DNA from: Raineyella sp964528755
GTDB lineage: Bacteria; Actinomycetota; Actinomycetes; Propionibacteriales; Propionibacteriaceae
Length of the DNA: 62,348 nt
Reading direction: 5' to 3'
Assembly: GCA_964528755.1 (NCBI GenBank)
Contig: CAZGWN010000008.1
Location: 1 to 62,348 of the forward strand
Every line of letters starts with the position of its first letter. Positions within the stretch are counted from its first letter, which is position 1. Below the pieces are notes generated by a model. That model was not told the DNA's origin and searched no databases. It worked only from the letters and a program-made list of their open reading frames with translations. The translations under genes and the position numbers were made by a program. Positions 16,397 to 23,930 of this stretch are shown here, piece by piece.

Positions 16397-17941
16397 TCAG
16401 ATCCGTCGCAGCAGGATCACGCCGTCCAGCGCGGTGCCGGGCCGTCCCTCGGGATCGGTCGCCTGCCGCTCCCGTGTCTCGACGAGCACCGTCTGCCAGG
16501 ACGCCGGGTCGGGAGCAAGATCGGAGAGTTCCTCCTGCGGCAGGCGCAGCCGGTGGGCGCCATGGCGATCCCGGGTCCACGGCGGCGGTGCCGCGTGAGA
16601 GGTAATCAGCAGGTGCCCGCCCGCCGCGACCCGTCCGGCGGCCAGGCGCAGCAGCTCCAGCCGCGGCAAACCGGCCGTGGAATGCACGAAACTGCTGGTG
16701 ACCAGGTCGAACACTTCCCCGTCCGGGAGGGCCGACAGGTCCCCGACGACGAACCGGGCGCGCCCGTCCAGGCCGGCCAGCCGGGCGGCATCCGTGGCGC
16801 GGGAGACGGCGGTGGCCGACACGTCCACGCCGGTGACCTGCCATCCCCGGCCGGCCAGCCACACGACGTCGGCGCCCTCACCGCAGCCCAGGTCGAGCGC
16901 CCGTCCGGGCACCATCGGGGCGGCCACGTCGACGAGCACGGCATTCGGCCGCGTGGTCCAAACCCGCTCCCGGGCGGCGTACCGGGACTCCCACATTTGC
17001 GGCGTGGACACCTCCGGCCACTCCTCGGCGGCTCCCCGGACCTCCTCCTGCACCAGGGCCCAGTTGACCGCACCGCCGGTCAGGCTCCCGGCACCGATCG
17101 ACATCGGCACGTCGAGGGACGGATCGACGACGTTGCCGACGGCCCAGATCCGCGGGTGGCCTGTCGCGCCGGTCCGGTCCGCTTGCAGGAAGCTGCCGTA
17201 CGGGGTGTCCTGACGGGCCAGGTCCAGGCCGTCGAGGAAACGGTCGCGCGGGCGCGGGGTGGCCTGACAGAACAGCGCGTCGACCTCGGTGGTGTGTCCA
17301 TCCGCGGTCCGGGCCCCGGTCAGGGCGGGCGACTCGCCGAGCAACCCGACGACGGGCGAGCGAACGAGGCGTACATCCCGCTGGGCGAGCCCGGCCGCCA
17401 TCATCGGATCCGGGTCACCCGCATCGGCGTGGAAGACGACCACCGACTCGCTCCATTGCCGGATCAGCGCCGCCGTCGGCCAGCCGGCCGCGGAGGTGAG
17501 CAGCACCCCCAGTCTGTGGTCCGCGACCTCCAGGCCGTGACAGGACGGGCAGTGCAGCACCGTACGGCCCCAGCGCTCGGCGAGGCCGGGGATCGGCGGC
17601 AGGTCGTCGGCCACGCCGGTGGCCACGACCAGTGCCCTGGCCTGCTGCGCGCCGTCGGCCATGGTGACGACGACCCCGTCATCGGTCGTCTCGACCGCCG
17701 TCACCTCACCGGCACGCAGGACCACGCCGTACGCGGCGACCTCCTCCCGGCCGCGCGCGAGGAGGTCCGCAGGGTCGAGCCCCTCATGGCCGAGCACCCC
17801 GTGTATGTGGTCGGCGAATCGGTGGCGCGGTGCGCCGGCGTCGATCACGAGGACCGACCGGCGGGCCCGGGCGAGGGCGAGAGCGGCCGCCAGCCCCGCC
17901 ACTCCCCCGCCGACGACGATCACATCCCAGGTGATCTCCAT
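16397..17941 (-). CDS. Bifunctional thioredoxin-reductase-like FAD oxidoreductase / SAM methyltransferase
   Basis: 514-residue fusion. Residues 1-300 are a pyridine-nucleotide-disulfide oxidoreductase: the FAD motif VVGGGVAG at 10-16, the redox-active pair CPSC at 131-134, and ATGVADD. Residues 340-514 are a class I methyltransferase with motif I LDLGCGEG and DVSATAVSRA. Such fusions occur in actinomycetes but the reaction is unknown. The chosen ATG at 17941 is the first residue that fits the FAD fold. Upstream lies a 15-bp tandem repeat (17951-17980), which a longer frame would translate. Confidence 0.85.
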   Translation of the reverse strand: MEITWDVIVVGGGVAGLAAALALARARRSVLVIDAGAPRHRFADHIHGVLGHEGLDPADLLARGREEVAAYGVVLRAGEVTAVETTDDGVVVTMADGAQQARALVVATGVADDLPPIPGLAERWGRTVLHCPSCHGLEVADHRLGVLLTSAAGWPTAALIRQWSESVVVFHADAGDPDPMMAAGLAQRDVRLVRSPVVGLLGESPALTGARTADGHTTEVDALFCQATPRPRDRFLDGLDLARQDTPYGSFLQADRTGATGHPRIWAVGNVVDPSLDVPMSIGAGSLTGGAVNWALVQEEVRGAAEEWPEVSTPQMWESRYAARERVWTTRPNAVLVDVAAPMVPGRALDLGCGEGADVVWLAGRGWQVTGVDVSATAVSRATDAARLAGLDGRARFVVGDLSALPDGEVFDLVTSSFVHSTAGLPRLELLRLAAGRVAAGGHLLITSHAAPPPWTRDRHGAHRLRLPQEELSDLAPDPASWQTVLVETRERQATDPEGRPGTALDGVILLRRI

Positions 17942-18105
17942 GGCCACCACTCCATCCGACACCTGTCCATCCGACACCCGGCAGTATGGCAAACGGTCTT
18001 GCGGAATCGGCAAGGCCGATCGGCGATCGTGCCGAGTCCGGCGATGCGTGGTCTGATCCTGACCCGCTCGTGAAGCAGGCGCAGGCCCGTCGGGGGAAGG
18101 CGTCC

Positions 18106-18228
18106 TCAGCCCTGCCGGGCCTTGAAGCGCGGGTTGGTCTTGTTGATCACGAAGACCCGTCCGCGGCGTCGGACCACCTGGGAGCCGGGCTGCTTCTTCA
18201 GGGCACGAAGGGAGTTGCGGACCTTCAC
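18106..18228 (-). CDS. rpmJ: 50S ribosomal protein L36, zinc-independent (cysteine-free) paralogue
   Basis: 40-residue L36 beginning VKVRNSLRALKKQPG and ending NPRFKARQG. The four zinc ligands of canonical L36 are absent (no Cys at all), marking the C-minus form that bacteria make when zinc is scarce. The GTG start follows AAGGAGGTCCT. A Zur-like box (18242-18256) lies 13 nt upstream of the start, and zur and an SmtB-like gene are adjacent, so zinc-dependent control is well supported. Confidence 0.92.
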   Translation of the reverse strand: MKVRNSLRALKKQPGSQVVRRRGRVFVINKTNPRFKARQG

Positions 18229-18241
18229 AGGACCTCCTTGG

Positions 18242-18256
18242 TGAGAATGGTTATCA
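18242..18256 (-). promoter_or_regulatory. Zur-type operator in front of rpmJ
   Basis: TGAGAATGGTTATCA is an inverted repeat that matches the actinobacterial Zur box pattern TGAAAATGATTTTCA at 12 of 15 positions. It sits just upstream of the Shine-Dalgarno of the cysteine-free L36 gene, where bound Zur would block transcription when zinc is sufficient. Confidence 0.65.
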
Positions 18257-18321
18257 GACCCACATCGTACCGGAGGCCAAGCAGGTCAGTTTCGCTCAGC
18301 GCTCGACGTGGATGCGGGTGG

Positions 18322-18660
18322 TCATGCTGATTCCTCGCGAGCGGCCGTCGGCTCCTCGGTCCTCCCGGCAGCGTCCGGCTCCTGGGCATGGACGAGCGCG
18401 TCGGCGATGACATGGGTGACGTGCAGATCGGAGATCCGGTAGACCATTTCCCGGCCGTCGCGGAGAGCAGTGACCAGGTGGGCCTGGCGCAGGGTGCGCA
18501 GGTGCTGGGACACCAGGGGTTGTGACATGTCGGCCGCATCCGCGAGCACGCTGACCGTCCGAGGCGTGCCCTCCAACAGGCACAGCAGTCGGAGCCGCGA
18601 TTCGTTGCCCAGGATTTTGAACAATTGGGCGGCTTCCGAAAGGCCGGATCCGATCTCCAT
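18322..18660 (-). CDS. ArsR/SmtB-family zinc-responsive repressor
   Basis: 112 residues, winged helix. The recognition helix is in SQPLVSQHLRTLRQAHLV (residues 46-63). The last helix carries Asp78, His80, His91 and Glu94, exactly the spacing of the alpha-5 zinc site of SmtB (D, H, H, E), so zinc or a related metal is the likely signal. It is divergent from zur, and a perfect inverted repeat lies between them. Confidence 0.88.
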   Translation of the reverse strand: MEIGSGLSEAAQLFKILGNESRLRLLCLLEGTPRTVSVLADAADMSQPLVSQHLRTLRQAHLVTALRDGREMVYRISDLHVTHVIADALVHAQEPDAAGRTEEPTAAREESA

Positions 18661-18748
18661 GGAGCCACTTCAACACACACATAGTCGGATTGCAATATGT
18701 GTATATAGTTGAGAAGCCATCTCATCCGCAGACCCCAGGGAGCCCACC
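18661..18748. promoter_or_regulatory. Divergent arsR-zur promoter with inverted repeat
   Basis: ACACATA (18677-18683) and TATGTGT (18696-18702) form a perfect 7-12-7 inverted repeat, the spacing of SmtB/ArsR operators. TATAGT at 18704-18709 is a candidate rightward -10 box for zur. The SmtB-like protein probably binds here and controls both genes. Confidence 0.6.
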
Positions 18749-19150
18749 GTGGCCACCACACGTGACGAGCGCAAGACCATCCAGAAGCAGGTGATCCGGC
18801 GCGCACTCCAGGAAGCCCCGGGCTTCGTTTCCGCCCAGGACCTGCACCGCGGGCTGGAACTGGCCGGCACCCCGGTCGGCCTGGCGACCGTCTACCGACA
18901 GTTGAATGCGCTGGCCGAGTCCGGCCAGGCCGACACCGTGCCCACCCCGTCGGGGACGGCCTACCGGGCGTGTGGCGCGGACAGTCATCACCACCACCTG
19001 ATCTGCGAGGTGTGCGGCCGCGCGGTCGAGCTCGATCCGCCCGACGAGGAGTGGATCCGCGCGACCGCCAGCCGGCACGGGTACACCGTGACCCGGCATG
19101 TGCTGGAGATCTTCGGACGCTGCCCCGAGTGCGCCGGGACCGACTCCTGA
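18749..19150 (+). CDS. zur: Fur-family zinc uptake regulator
   Basis: 133 residues, Fur fold. The N-terminal winged helix contains LATVYRQLNALAESGQ. The regulatory half has the HHHH cluster (residues 76-79), ICEVCG, and a C-terminal CPEC pair forming the structural zinc site. The GTG start at 18749 has GGGAG upstream. The Zur rather than Fur or Nur assignment rests on context: cysteine-free L36 with a Zur-like box, and an SmtB-like neighbour as in the mycobacterial smtB-zur locus, although here the two are divergent. Confidence 0.85.
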   Translation: MATTRDERKTIQKQVIRRALQEAPGFVSAQDLHRGLELAGTPVGLATVYRQLNALAESGQADTVPTPSGTAYRACGADSHHHHLICEVCGRAVELDPPDEEWIRATASRHGYTVTRHVLEIFGRCPECAGTDS

Positions 19151-19207
19151 CGACCGTGCCATGAGTCAGGGATGGTGCCGGGTGCGGTCCGTGGTGTGAT
19201 GGCCTGC

Positions 19208-20149
19208 ATGCGATTCCTCGATGCGACGGCCGTCACTGCCGCGCTGTCCCCCGCTCAGGCAGTCGAAGCCATCACCTCTGCTCTTCGCGAGGGGTTCGAT
19301 CCAGCCGACGACGCCGCTCGAGCTGTCGTCCCGGTCCGCCGGGGGCAGTTCCTGCTGATGCCCTCCGATGTGGGCGCCTATGCCGGGGTCAAGGTGGCCA
19401 CGGTCGCGCCGGCCAACCCCGCCGCCGGCCTGCCCCGCATCCAGGCGAGCTACCTCCTGTTCGACGGGGGGACGCTGAGCCTGCGGGCCGTCCTCGACGG
19501 CACGGCCCTCACCACCCTGCGGACCCCGGCGGTCTCGGTGGCGGCGGTCCGGCCCGCTCTCGACCGGCTGGGCAGACCTGCCCGGGTTGTCGCGCTCGGC
19601 GCCGGTCCCCAGGCCGTCGGGCACGTCGAGACCATCGCCGCCGTCCGGCCCGAGCCGCTCGCCGGGGTCACCTTCGTCGTCCGCCACCCCGAACGCGTCG
19701 GGGCCGACGTACGCTCCCGCGGCGGGGTGGTGGCGGCCGGGGGCCCGGAAGCCGCGGCCGCACTGGCCGCAGCGGACGTGGTGGTGTGTGCGACGACCGC
19801 TCGCGAGCCGGTGTTGTCCGCGACGGCCGTCGCCGGCGACGTCATCGTCATCGCCGTCGGCTCTCACGAGCCCGGCGCCCGTGAACTCGACGCCGCGCTG
19901 CTGGGCCGCGCGGCCGCCGCGGGCGGCGTAGTCGTGGAGGACCGGGCCACTGCGCTGCGGGAGGCCGGCGACATCGTCCTCGCCCGCGACGAGGGGGCAC
20001 TCGATCCGGCCGCGCTCGTCCCGATGGCCGACGTCGCGACCGGCCGGACCCGGCTGCCCGACCACGGCCCGGTGGTGTTCAAGAGCGTCGGGATGTCCTG
20101 GCAGGACCTGGTGATCGCCACGGCCGTGATGGAGCGTACGCGCGCCTGA
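19208..20149 (+). CDS. Ornithine cyclodeaminase / mu-crystallin family protein
   Basis: 313 residues. The N-terminal substrate domain holds FLLMPSDVGAYAGVKVATVAPANPAAG, whose Lys matches the family active-site lysine. The Rossmann part starts ARVVALGAGPQAVGH. This family includes ornithine cyclodeaminase, alanine dehydrogenase and ketimine reductases, so the reaction is not fixed by sequence. The open frame starts at 19172, but the ATG at 19208, seven nt after TGTGAT (19195-19200), gives family length and a leaderless start. Confidence 0.85.
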   Translation: MRFLDATAVTAALSPAQAVEAITSALREGFDPADDAARAVVPVRRGQFLLMPSDVGAYAGVKVATVAPANPAAGLPRIQASYLLFDGGTLSLRAVLDGTALTTLRTPAVSVAAVRPALDRLGRPARVVALGAGPQAVGHVETIAAVRPEPLAGVTFVVRHPERVGADVRSRGGVVAAGGPEAAAALAAADVVVCATTAREPVLSATAVAGDVIVIAVGSHEPGARELDAALLGRAAAAGGVVVEDRATALREAGDIVLARDEGALDPAALVPMADVATGRTRLPDHGPVVFKSVGMSWQDLVIATAVMERTRA

Positions 20150-20258
20150 GCACCGGAACGCTGCGCGCCGCGGGCGCCGGTCGGGTGGGCTACGCCGACC
20201 GCCGGCCGGTCGAGGACAGGTGTCAGGTGTTTCCTCTGGCGCACCAGCGCCCGGACAG

Positions 20259-21896
20259 TCACGGCATGACGTCGTCCTCGACACCACTCGACGCTTTGGT
20301 CATCGGATCCGAATCGTCCAGCCCGTCCGGGCCGAGGACCAGCCAGGTGGTGATGCCGAGCCGGGACAGGAAGTCGTCGTCGTGGCTCACCACGATCAGC
20401 CCGCCGCGGTAGGTCTCCAGCGCGTCGACCAGCTCCTCGACGCTGGTCAGATCGAGGTTGTTGGTCGGCTCGTCCAGGATGAGCAGCTGGTGGGGCGGGT
20501 CGGCCAACAGCAGGCCGGCCAGTGCCACCCGAAAACGCTCGCCGCCTGACAGGTCCCGGACCCGGCGCTCGGCGGCGTCACCGCGGAACAGGAAGCGGGC
20601 CACCTGCGCCCGGATCGTGCCCGGATCGATGTCGGGGGCCGCCCGGCGGACCGAGTCGAGGATGGTGGAGTCGTCGTCGAGGTGGTCGAGGCGCTGTGGC
20701 AGGTAGCCGATCCGGACGGTGTGGCCGAGGGCGTACGTGTCCCGCCCGGCCGCCGTCCCGGGGTGGACCAATGTCTCCAGCAGTCGGGTCTTGCCGATGC
20801 CGTTGGGGCCGGTGAGGGCAACTCGTTGTGGCCCGGCGATCACCACGACCCGCCCGCGGGCGTCGTGCAGCTCGGCCAGCCGGCGCCCGGTGGGCACGTC
20901 CGGGTCGGGCAGATCGATCCGGATCCGGGCCTCGTGGCGGACCCGCCCCTCCTGCTCCTCCACCGCCCGGCGGGCCGCAGTGACCCGGTCGTCGAGGTCG
21001 CCGCGGAGCTTGCCCGCGGAAGCCTGGGCCGCGGACTTGCGGGCGTTCGCGAGGATCTTCGGGATGCTCCCGGCAGTCGCCCGGCCGTGCCGGGCCCGCC
21101 GCGCCAGCGTGGTCTCCGCCTGACGGCGCTGCCGTTCCTCGGCCTTCAGAGACTGTTCGGCGGTTCGTAGGGCCTGCTCGGCGGCGGCCTGCTCCCGTCC
21201 GAGATGCTCCCGGTAGGCCCGGAAGGGTCCGCCGAACACGGCCAGGGAGGTGGCGTGCAACTCGGCCGTGTCGTCCATCAGGTCGAGCAGGGCCACGTCA
21301 TGGCTGACCACGATCAGCGTCCCTCGCCAGGACGTGATCGTGTCGTACAAGCGGCGTCGGGCGTCGCGGTCGAGATTGTTGGTCGGCTCGTCGAGCAGCA
21401 CGATCGGGTCGGCCGCGAGCCGCCGCCCGGCCAGCGCGGCCAGGACGGTCTCCCCGCCCGACAACGTGCCGACAGGACGGTCGAGGCCGATCCCGACCAG
21501 GCCGATGCCGTCCAGCATGGCGCGGCTGCGGGCCTCCACGTCCCAGTCGTCGCCGAGGACGTCGAAGTGGTGCGGGTTGGCGTCGCCGGACTCGATGGCC
21601 CGCAGCGCGTCAAGGCGGGCCCGTACGCCCAGCAGCTCGGCGACCGTGGCGCCGGTGCGCAGCGTGAGGTGCTGGCGTAGGTAGCCGACCCGACCCGTGG
21701 CGGTGACGGACCCGGCGACCGGTGCGAGTTCGCCGGCGATGAGGCGCAGCAGGGTGGTCTTGCCGGTGCCGTTGGCCCCGATGAGGCCGGTGCGGCCGGA
21801 TCCGAAGGCGGCGTCGAGGTCGGTCAGGACCGGAGTGCCGTCCGGCCAGGCGAAGCTCAGGCCGGACAAAACAACAGGGTGAGAAGTGGTGGACAT
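20259..21896 (-). CDS. ABC-F ATPase, probable ribosome-protection protein (copy 1)
   Basis: 545 residues, two ATPase domains, no membrane segments. Domain 1 has Walker A GANGTGKTT, LSGGE and LLDEPTNNLD. Domain 2 has GPNGIGKTR, LSGGE and ILDEPTNNLD, with a charged helical linker between them (about residues 225-310). ABC-F proteins bind the ribosomal E site; several of them dislodge macrolides, lincosamides, streptogramins or pleuromutilins. The start at 21896 follows GGGAG. That Shine-Dalgarno lies in a stem, with a 12-residue leader ORF upstream, suggesting drug-inducible translation. It resembles the second ABC-F in this window. Confidence 0.88.
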   Translation of the reverse strand: MSTTSHPVVLSGLSFAWPDGTPVLTDLDAAFGSGRTGLIGANGTGKTTLLRLIAGELAPVAGSVTATGRVGYLRQHLTLRTGATVAELLGVRARLDALRAIESGDANPHHFDVLGDDWDVEARSRAMLDGIGLVGIGLDRPVGTLSGGETVLAALAGRRLAADPIVLLDEPTNNLDRDARRRLYDTITSWRGTLIVVSHDVALLDLMDDTAELHATSLAVFGGPFRAYREHLGREQAAAEQALRTAEQSLKAEERQRRQAETTLARRARHGRATAGSIPKILANARKSAAQASAGKLRGDLDDRVTAARRAVEEQEGRVRHEARIRIDLPDPDVPTGRRLAELHDARGRVVVIAGPQRVALTGPNGIGKTRLLETLVHPGTAAGRDTYALGHTVRIGYLPQRLDHLDDDSTILDSVRRAAPDIDPGTIRAQVARFLFRGDAAERRVRDLSGGERFRVALAGLLLADPPHQLLILDEPTNNLDLTSVEELVDALETYRGGLIVVSHDDDFLSRLGITTWLVLGPDGLDDSDPMTKASSGVEDDVMP

Positions 21897-21956
21897 GCGG
21901 GCTCCCAGGATGATCGGCGGATGCGCCGACCCCGGAGCCACCTGGGCTCGACGAGG
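21897..21956 (-). promoter_or_regulatory. Candidate attenuator hairpins masking the ABC-F Shine-Dalgarno
   Basis: On the leftward transcript CCCAGG (21946-21941) can pair with CCTGGG (21909-21904). The downstream arm overlaps the GGGAG that precedes the ATG. Inside is a five-bp stem CGGCG-CATC-CGCCG (21928-21915). This is the layout of translational attenuators: a ribosome stalled on the leader ORF just upstream would open the outer stem. Confidence 0.55.
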
Positions 21957-21995
21957 TCAGCGCGCGGACGCGGTGAGGAACTCGCTGATGCGCAC
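21957..21995 (-). CDS. Leader peptide upstream of ABC-F copy 1
   Basis: 12-codon ORF, GTG start, peptide (M/V)RISEFLTASAR then TGA. GAAGGA lies nine nt upstream of the GTG. A TAAACT -10-like box is at 22036-22031. The stop is 60 nt before the ABC-F start, separated only by the hairpins. Short ORFs in this position upstream of ribosome-protection genes usually sense drug-stalled ribosomes. No homologue was recognised; coding status is inferred from position and Shine-Dalgarno. Confidence 0.5.
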   Translation of the reverse strand: MRISEFLTASAR

Positions 21996-22080
21996 GATGA
22001 CGTGTCCTTCGTCGGGGATGATGCTCGTCGAGTTTAGCAGGTGGCGTTGGCGCTTGGGCCTCGGACCCGGACCGGTCGAA

Positions 22081-22222
22081 ATTGCGTCGCGGACCACGCA
22101 ATATCCACCGGTTCGGGTCGAGGGGTCGGGTGTCCACCGGTTCGGGTCGAGGGGTTGGGTCAGGTGTCCACCGGTTCGGGTCGAGGGGGCGGTTCGGGTG
22201 TCCACCGGTTCGGGTCGAGGGG
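22081..22222. repeat. Four spaced copies of a 22-bp repeat, plus an inverted repeat
   Basis: TCCACCGGTTCGGGTCGAGG occurs at 22104, 22133, 22167 and 22201, with spacing of 29, 34 and 34 bp. The intervening bases are GT-rich remnants of the same unit. Just before, ATTGCGT (22081-22087) and ACGCAAT (22096-22102) form a perfect inverted repeat with an 8-nt loop. The block lies between the pebp stop and the ABC-F leader. Irregular spacing and lack of spacer diversity argue against CRISPR; a dispersed genomic repeat is more likely. Confidence 0.75.
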
Positions 22223-22231
22223 GCGGTCCGA

Positions 22232-22744
22232 TCAGTCGAGCGGAGCCTCGAAGGTGCCGACCAGGGTCGCCCGGGCGATCGCGTGCCGGAAGAGCTGGAA
22301 GCCCAGTGCCGACGGCGAGGAGTGTGATGACAGCTTCAGGGTGGGCACGTCGACAGCATGCACGGCAAACCAGTAGTGGTGCGGGCCGTGGCCCCTCGGC
22401 GGGGCGGCACCGATGTAGTCGCGTACGCCGCCGTCGTTGCGCAGGCTGAGCGACCCGGCCGGCGGCTCGGCCCCGGTGGCCAGGCCGGTCACCGAGACCG
22501 GCACATTCGCCACCGCCCAGTGCCAGAAGCCGGCTGCCGTCGGCGCATCGGGGTCGTAGGCGGTCAGCGCGAACGAGCGGGTCGCGGCCGGGAAGCCGTT
22601 CCACGTCAGCTGCGGTGAGAGGTCGCGACCGCCGTAGCCGCGGCCAACCTGGGCCGGCGGCAGGATCTGCCCGTCGGAGAAGTCGGTCGAGGTCAACGAG
22701 AAGGTGGGGAGTTGCGGGAGCTCCTCGTACGGGTTGCGTGTCAT
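22232..22744 (-). CDS. YbhB/YbcL-type phosphatidylethanolamine-binding (PEBP) protein
   Basis: 170 residues. The family core is intact: LSPQLTWNGFP, FALTAYDPDAP, FWHWAVANVP and GPHHYWFAVHAVD, which form the anion-binding pocket. Cytoplasmic, since no signal peptide is seen. Biochemical role in bacteria is unclear. Transcribed leftward after the thiolase operon, 24 nt downstream, so it may share that transcript. Confidence 0.9.
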   Translation of the reverse strand: MTRNPYEELPQLPTFSLTSTDFSDGQILPPAQVGRGYGGRDLSPQLTWNGFPAATRSFALTAYDPDAPTAAGFWHWAVANVPVSVTGLATGAEPPAGSLSLRNDGGVRDYIGAAPPRGHGPHHYWFAVHAVDVPTLKLSSHSSPSALGFQLFRHAIARATLVGTFEAPLD

Positions 22745-22768
22745 GGCGCCATTGTCGCGCGCGCCCGC

Positions 22769-23911
22769 TCAGATGGTTTCCACGAGGATGGCGCTCCCCT
22801 GCCCCCCGCCGATGGCTGTCGCGGCCAGACCGAACCGGGCGTCGGCGCTGCGGTGTCCCGCCAACTGGGTGAAAAGGCGGCATACCTGGATCGCGCCGGT
22901 CGCAGCCCACGGATGTCCCAAGGCGATGGCGCCGCCCTGGGGACAGTTGCGCTCCTCGTCGATGCCGAGCGCGTCCAGGCAGGCGAGCACCTGCCCGGCA
23001 AAGGCCTCGTTGAACTCCACGACGTCGACCCGGTCCGGCCCGATCCCGGTGCGTTCCGCCAGGCGCCGTACTGCCGGGACGATCCCCCACCCGGGGCGGG
23101 CCGGGTCACAGCCGACGGTCACCGCGTCGAGCACCCGCAACCCGTGCAGGCCGGACGCGGCGGCGGTCCGCCCGTCGCAGATCACGACCGCTGCGGCACC
23201 GTCGTTGACCCCGCAGCTGTTGGCGGCCGTCGCCGTACCGTCGGGGGTGAAGGCGGGCCGGAAGCGGGCCAGCCGTTCGACCGTGAAGTGGGCACGAGGC
23301 CGCTCGTCGTGGTCGAGATCGGCGACCGGCAGGATCTCGGTCGCGAAGATCCCGGCATCTGTCGCGGCGACCGCCCGGGCGTGGGAGCGTGCGGCGTAGG
23401 CATCCTGCCGGGCCCGGTCGATGCCGTGTTCGGCGGCCAGCAGGTCGGCGGCCACCCCCATGTCCGGATCCCCGTGGGCGGAATCGGTGAACGGCGCCCG
23501 GTCATAGGGGCGAGGTTCGTCGCCGTGATGCTCGGGCGGCCAGTACGTCAGCGGTTGCCTGCTCGCGGACTGGGTACCGCCGGCGAGCACGAATCCCCGC
23601 CGAGTGCCGCCGAGCATCCCGACGGCGTACTCGATCGCGGCCATCCCGGACCCGCACTGCCGATCAACCGTGATCGCCGGTGTGGTCTCGTCGATCCCGG
23701 CCCGCAGCGCAGCCACCCGCGCCGGGTTGCCGCCCGGGCCACGGATGTTGCCGATGACGACCTCGTCGATCGGCCCCGGGCAGCGGCGGGCCAGGTCGGC
23801 CAACACCGGGGCCAGCAGGTCGGTGGCGTGCTGGGTGCGCAGCGCGCCACCGACGGTGCCGATGGGCGTGCGGACGGCATCGACGATGACCGGGAGATCG
23901 TCGGGGTTCAT
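22769..23911 (-). CDS. Thiolase-family protein lacking the second catalytic cysteine
   Basis: 380 residues. The acylated cysteine is present (Cys86 in DRQCGSGM), as are NEAF and the GHPWAATGA histidine. The C-terminal family motif, usually C-I-G-G-G-x-G, reads ATAIGGGQG: the acid/base cysteine is Ala. Normal Claisen condensation or thiolysis therefore looks impaired. It lies 19 nt downstream of an AMP-ligase gene on the same strand and probably works with it on an acyl-CoA. Confidence 0.85.
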   Translation of the reverse strand: MNPDDLPVIVDAVRTPIGTVGGALRTQHATDLLAPVLADLARRCPGPIDEVVIGNIRGPGGNPARVAALRAGIDETTPAITVDRQCGSGMAAIEYAVGMLGGTRRGFVLAGGTQSASRQPLTYWPPEHHGDEPRPYDRAPFTDSAHGDPDMGVAADLLAAEHGIDRARQDAYAARSHARAVAATDAGIFATEILPVADLDHDERPRAHFTVERLARFRPAFTPDGTATAANSCGVNDGAAAVVICDGRTAAASGLHGLRVLDAVTVGCDPARPGWGIVPAVRRLAERTGIGPDRVDVVEFNEAFAGQVLACLDALGIDEERNCPQGGAIALGHPWAATGAIQVCRLFTQLAGHRSADARFGLAATAIGGGQGSAILVETI

Positions 23912-23930
23912 GCTGCTCCGTTCTTGCGGC

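Noticed and set aside
22104..22222. CRISPR-like array
   Set aside because: Only four units, very short spacers that are variants of the same unit, no cas genes.
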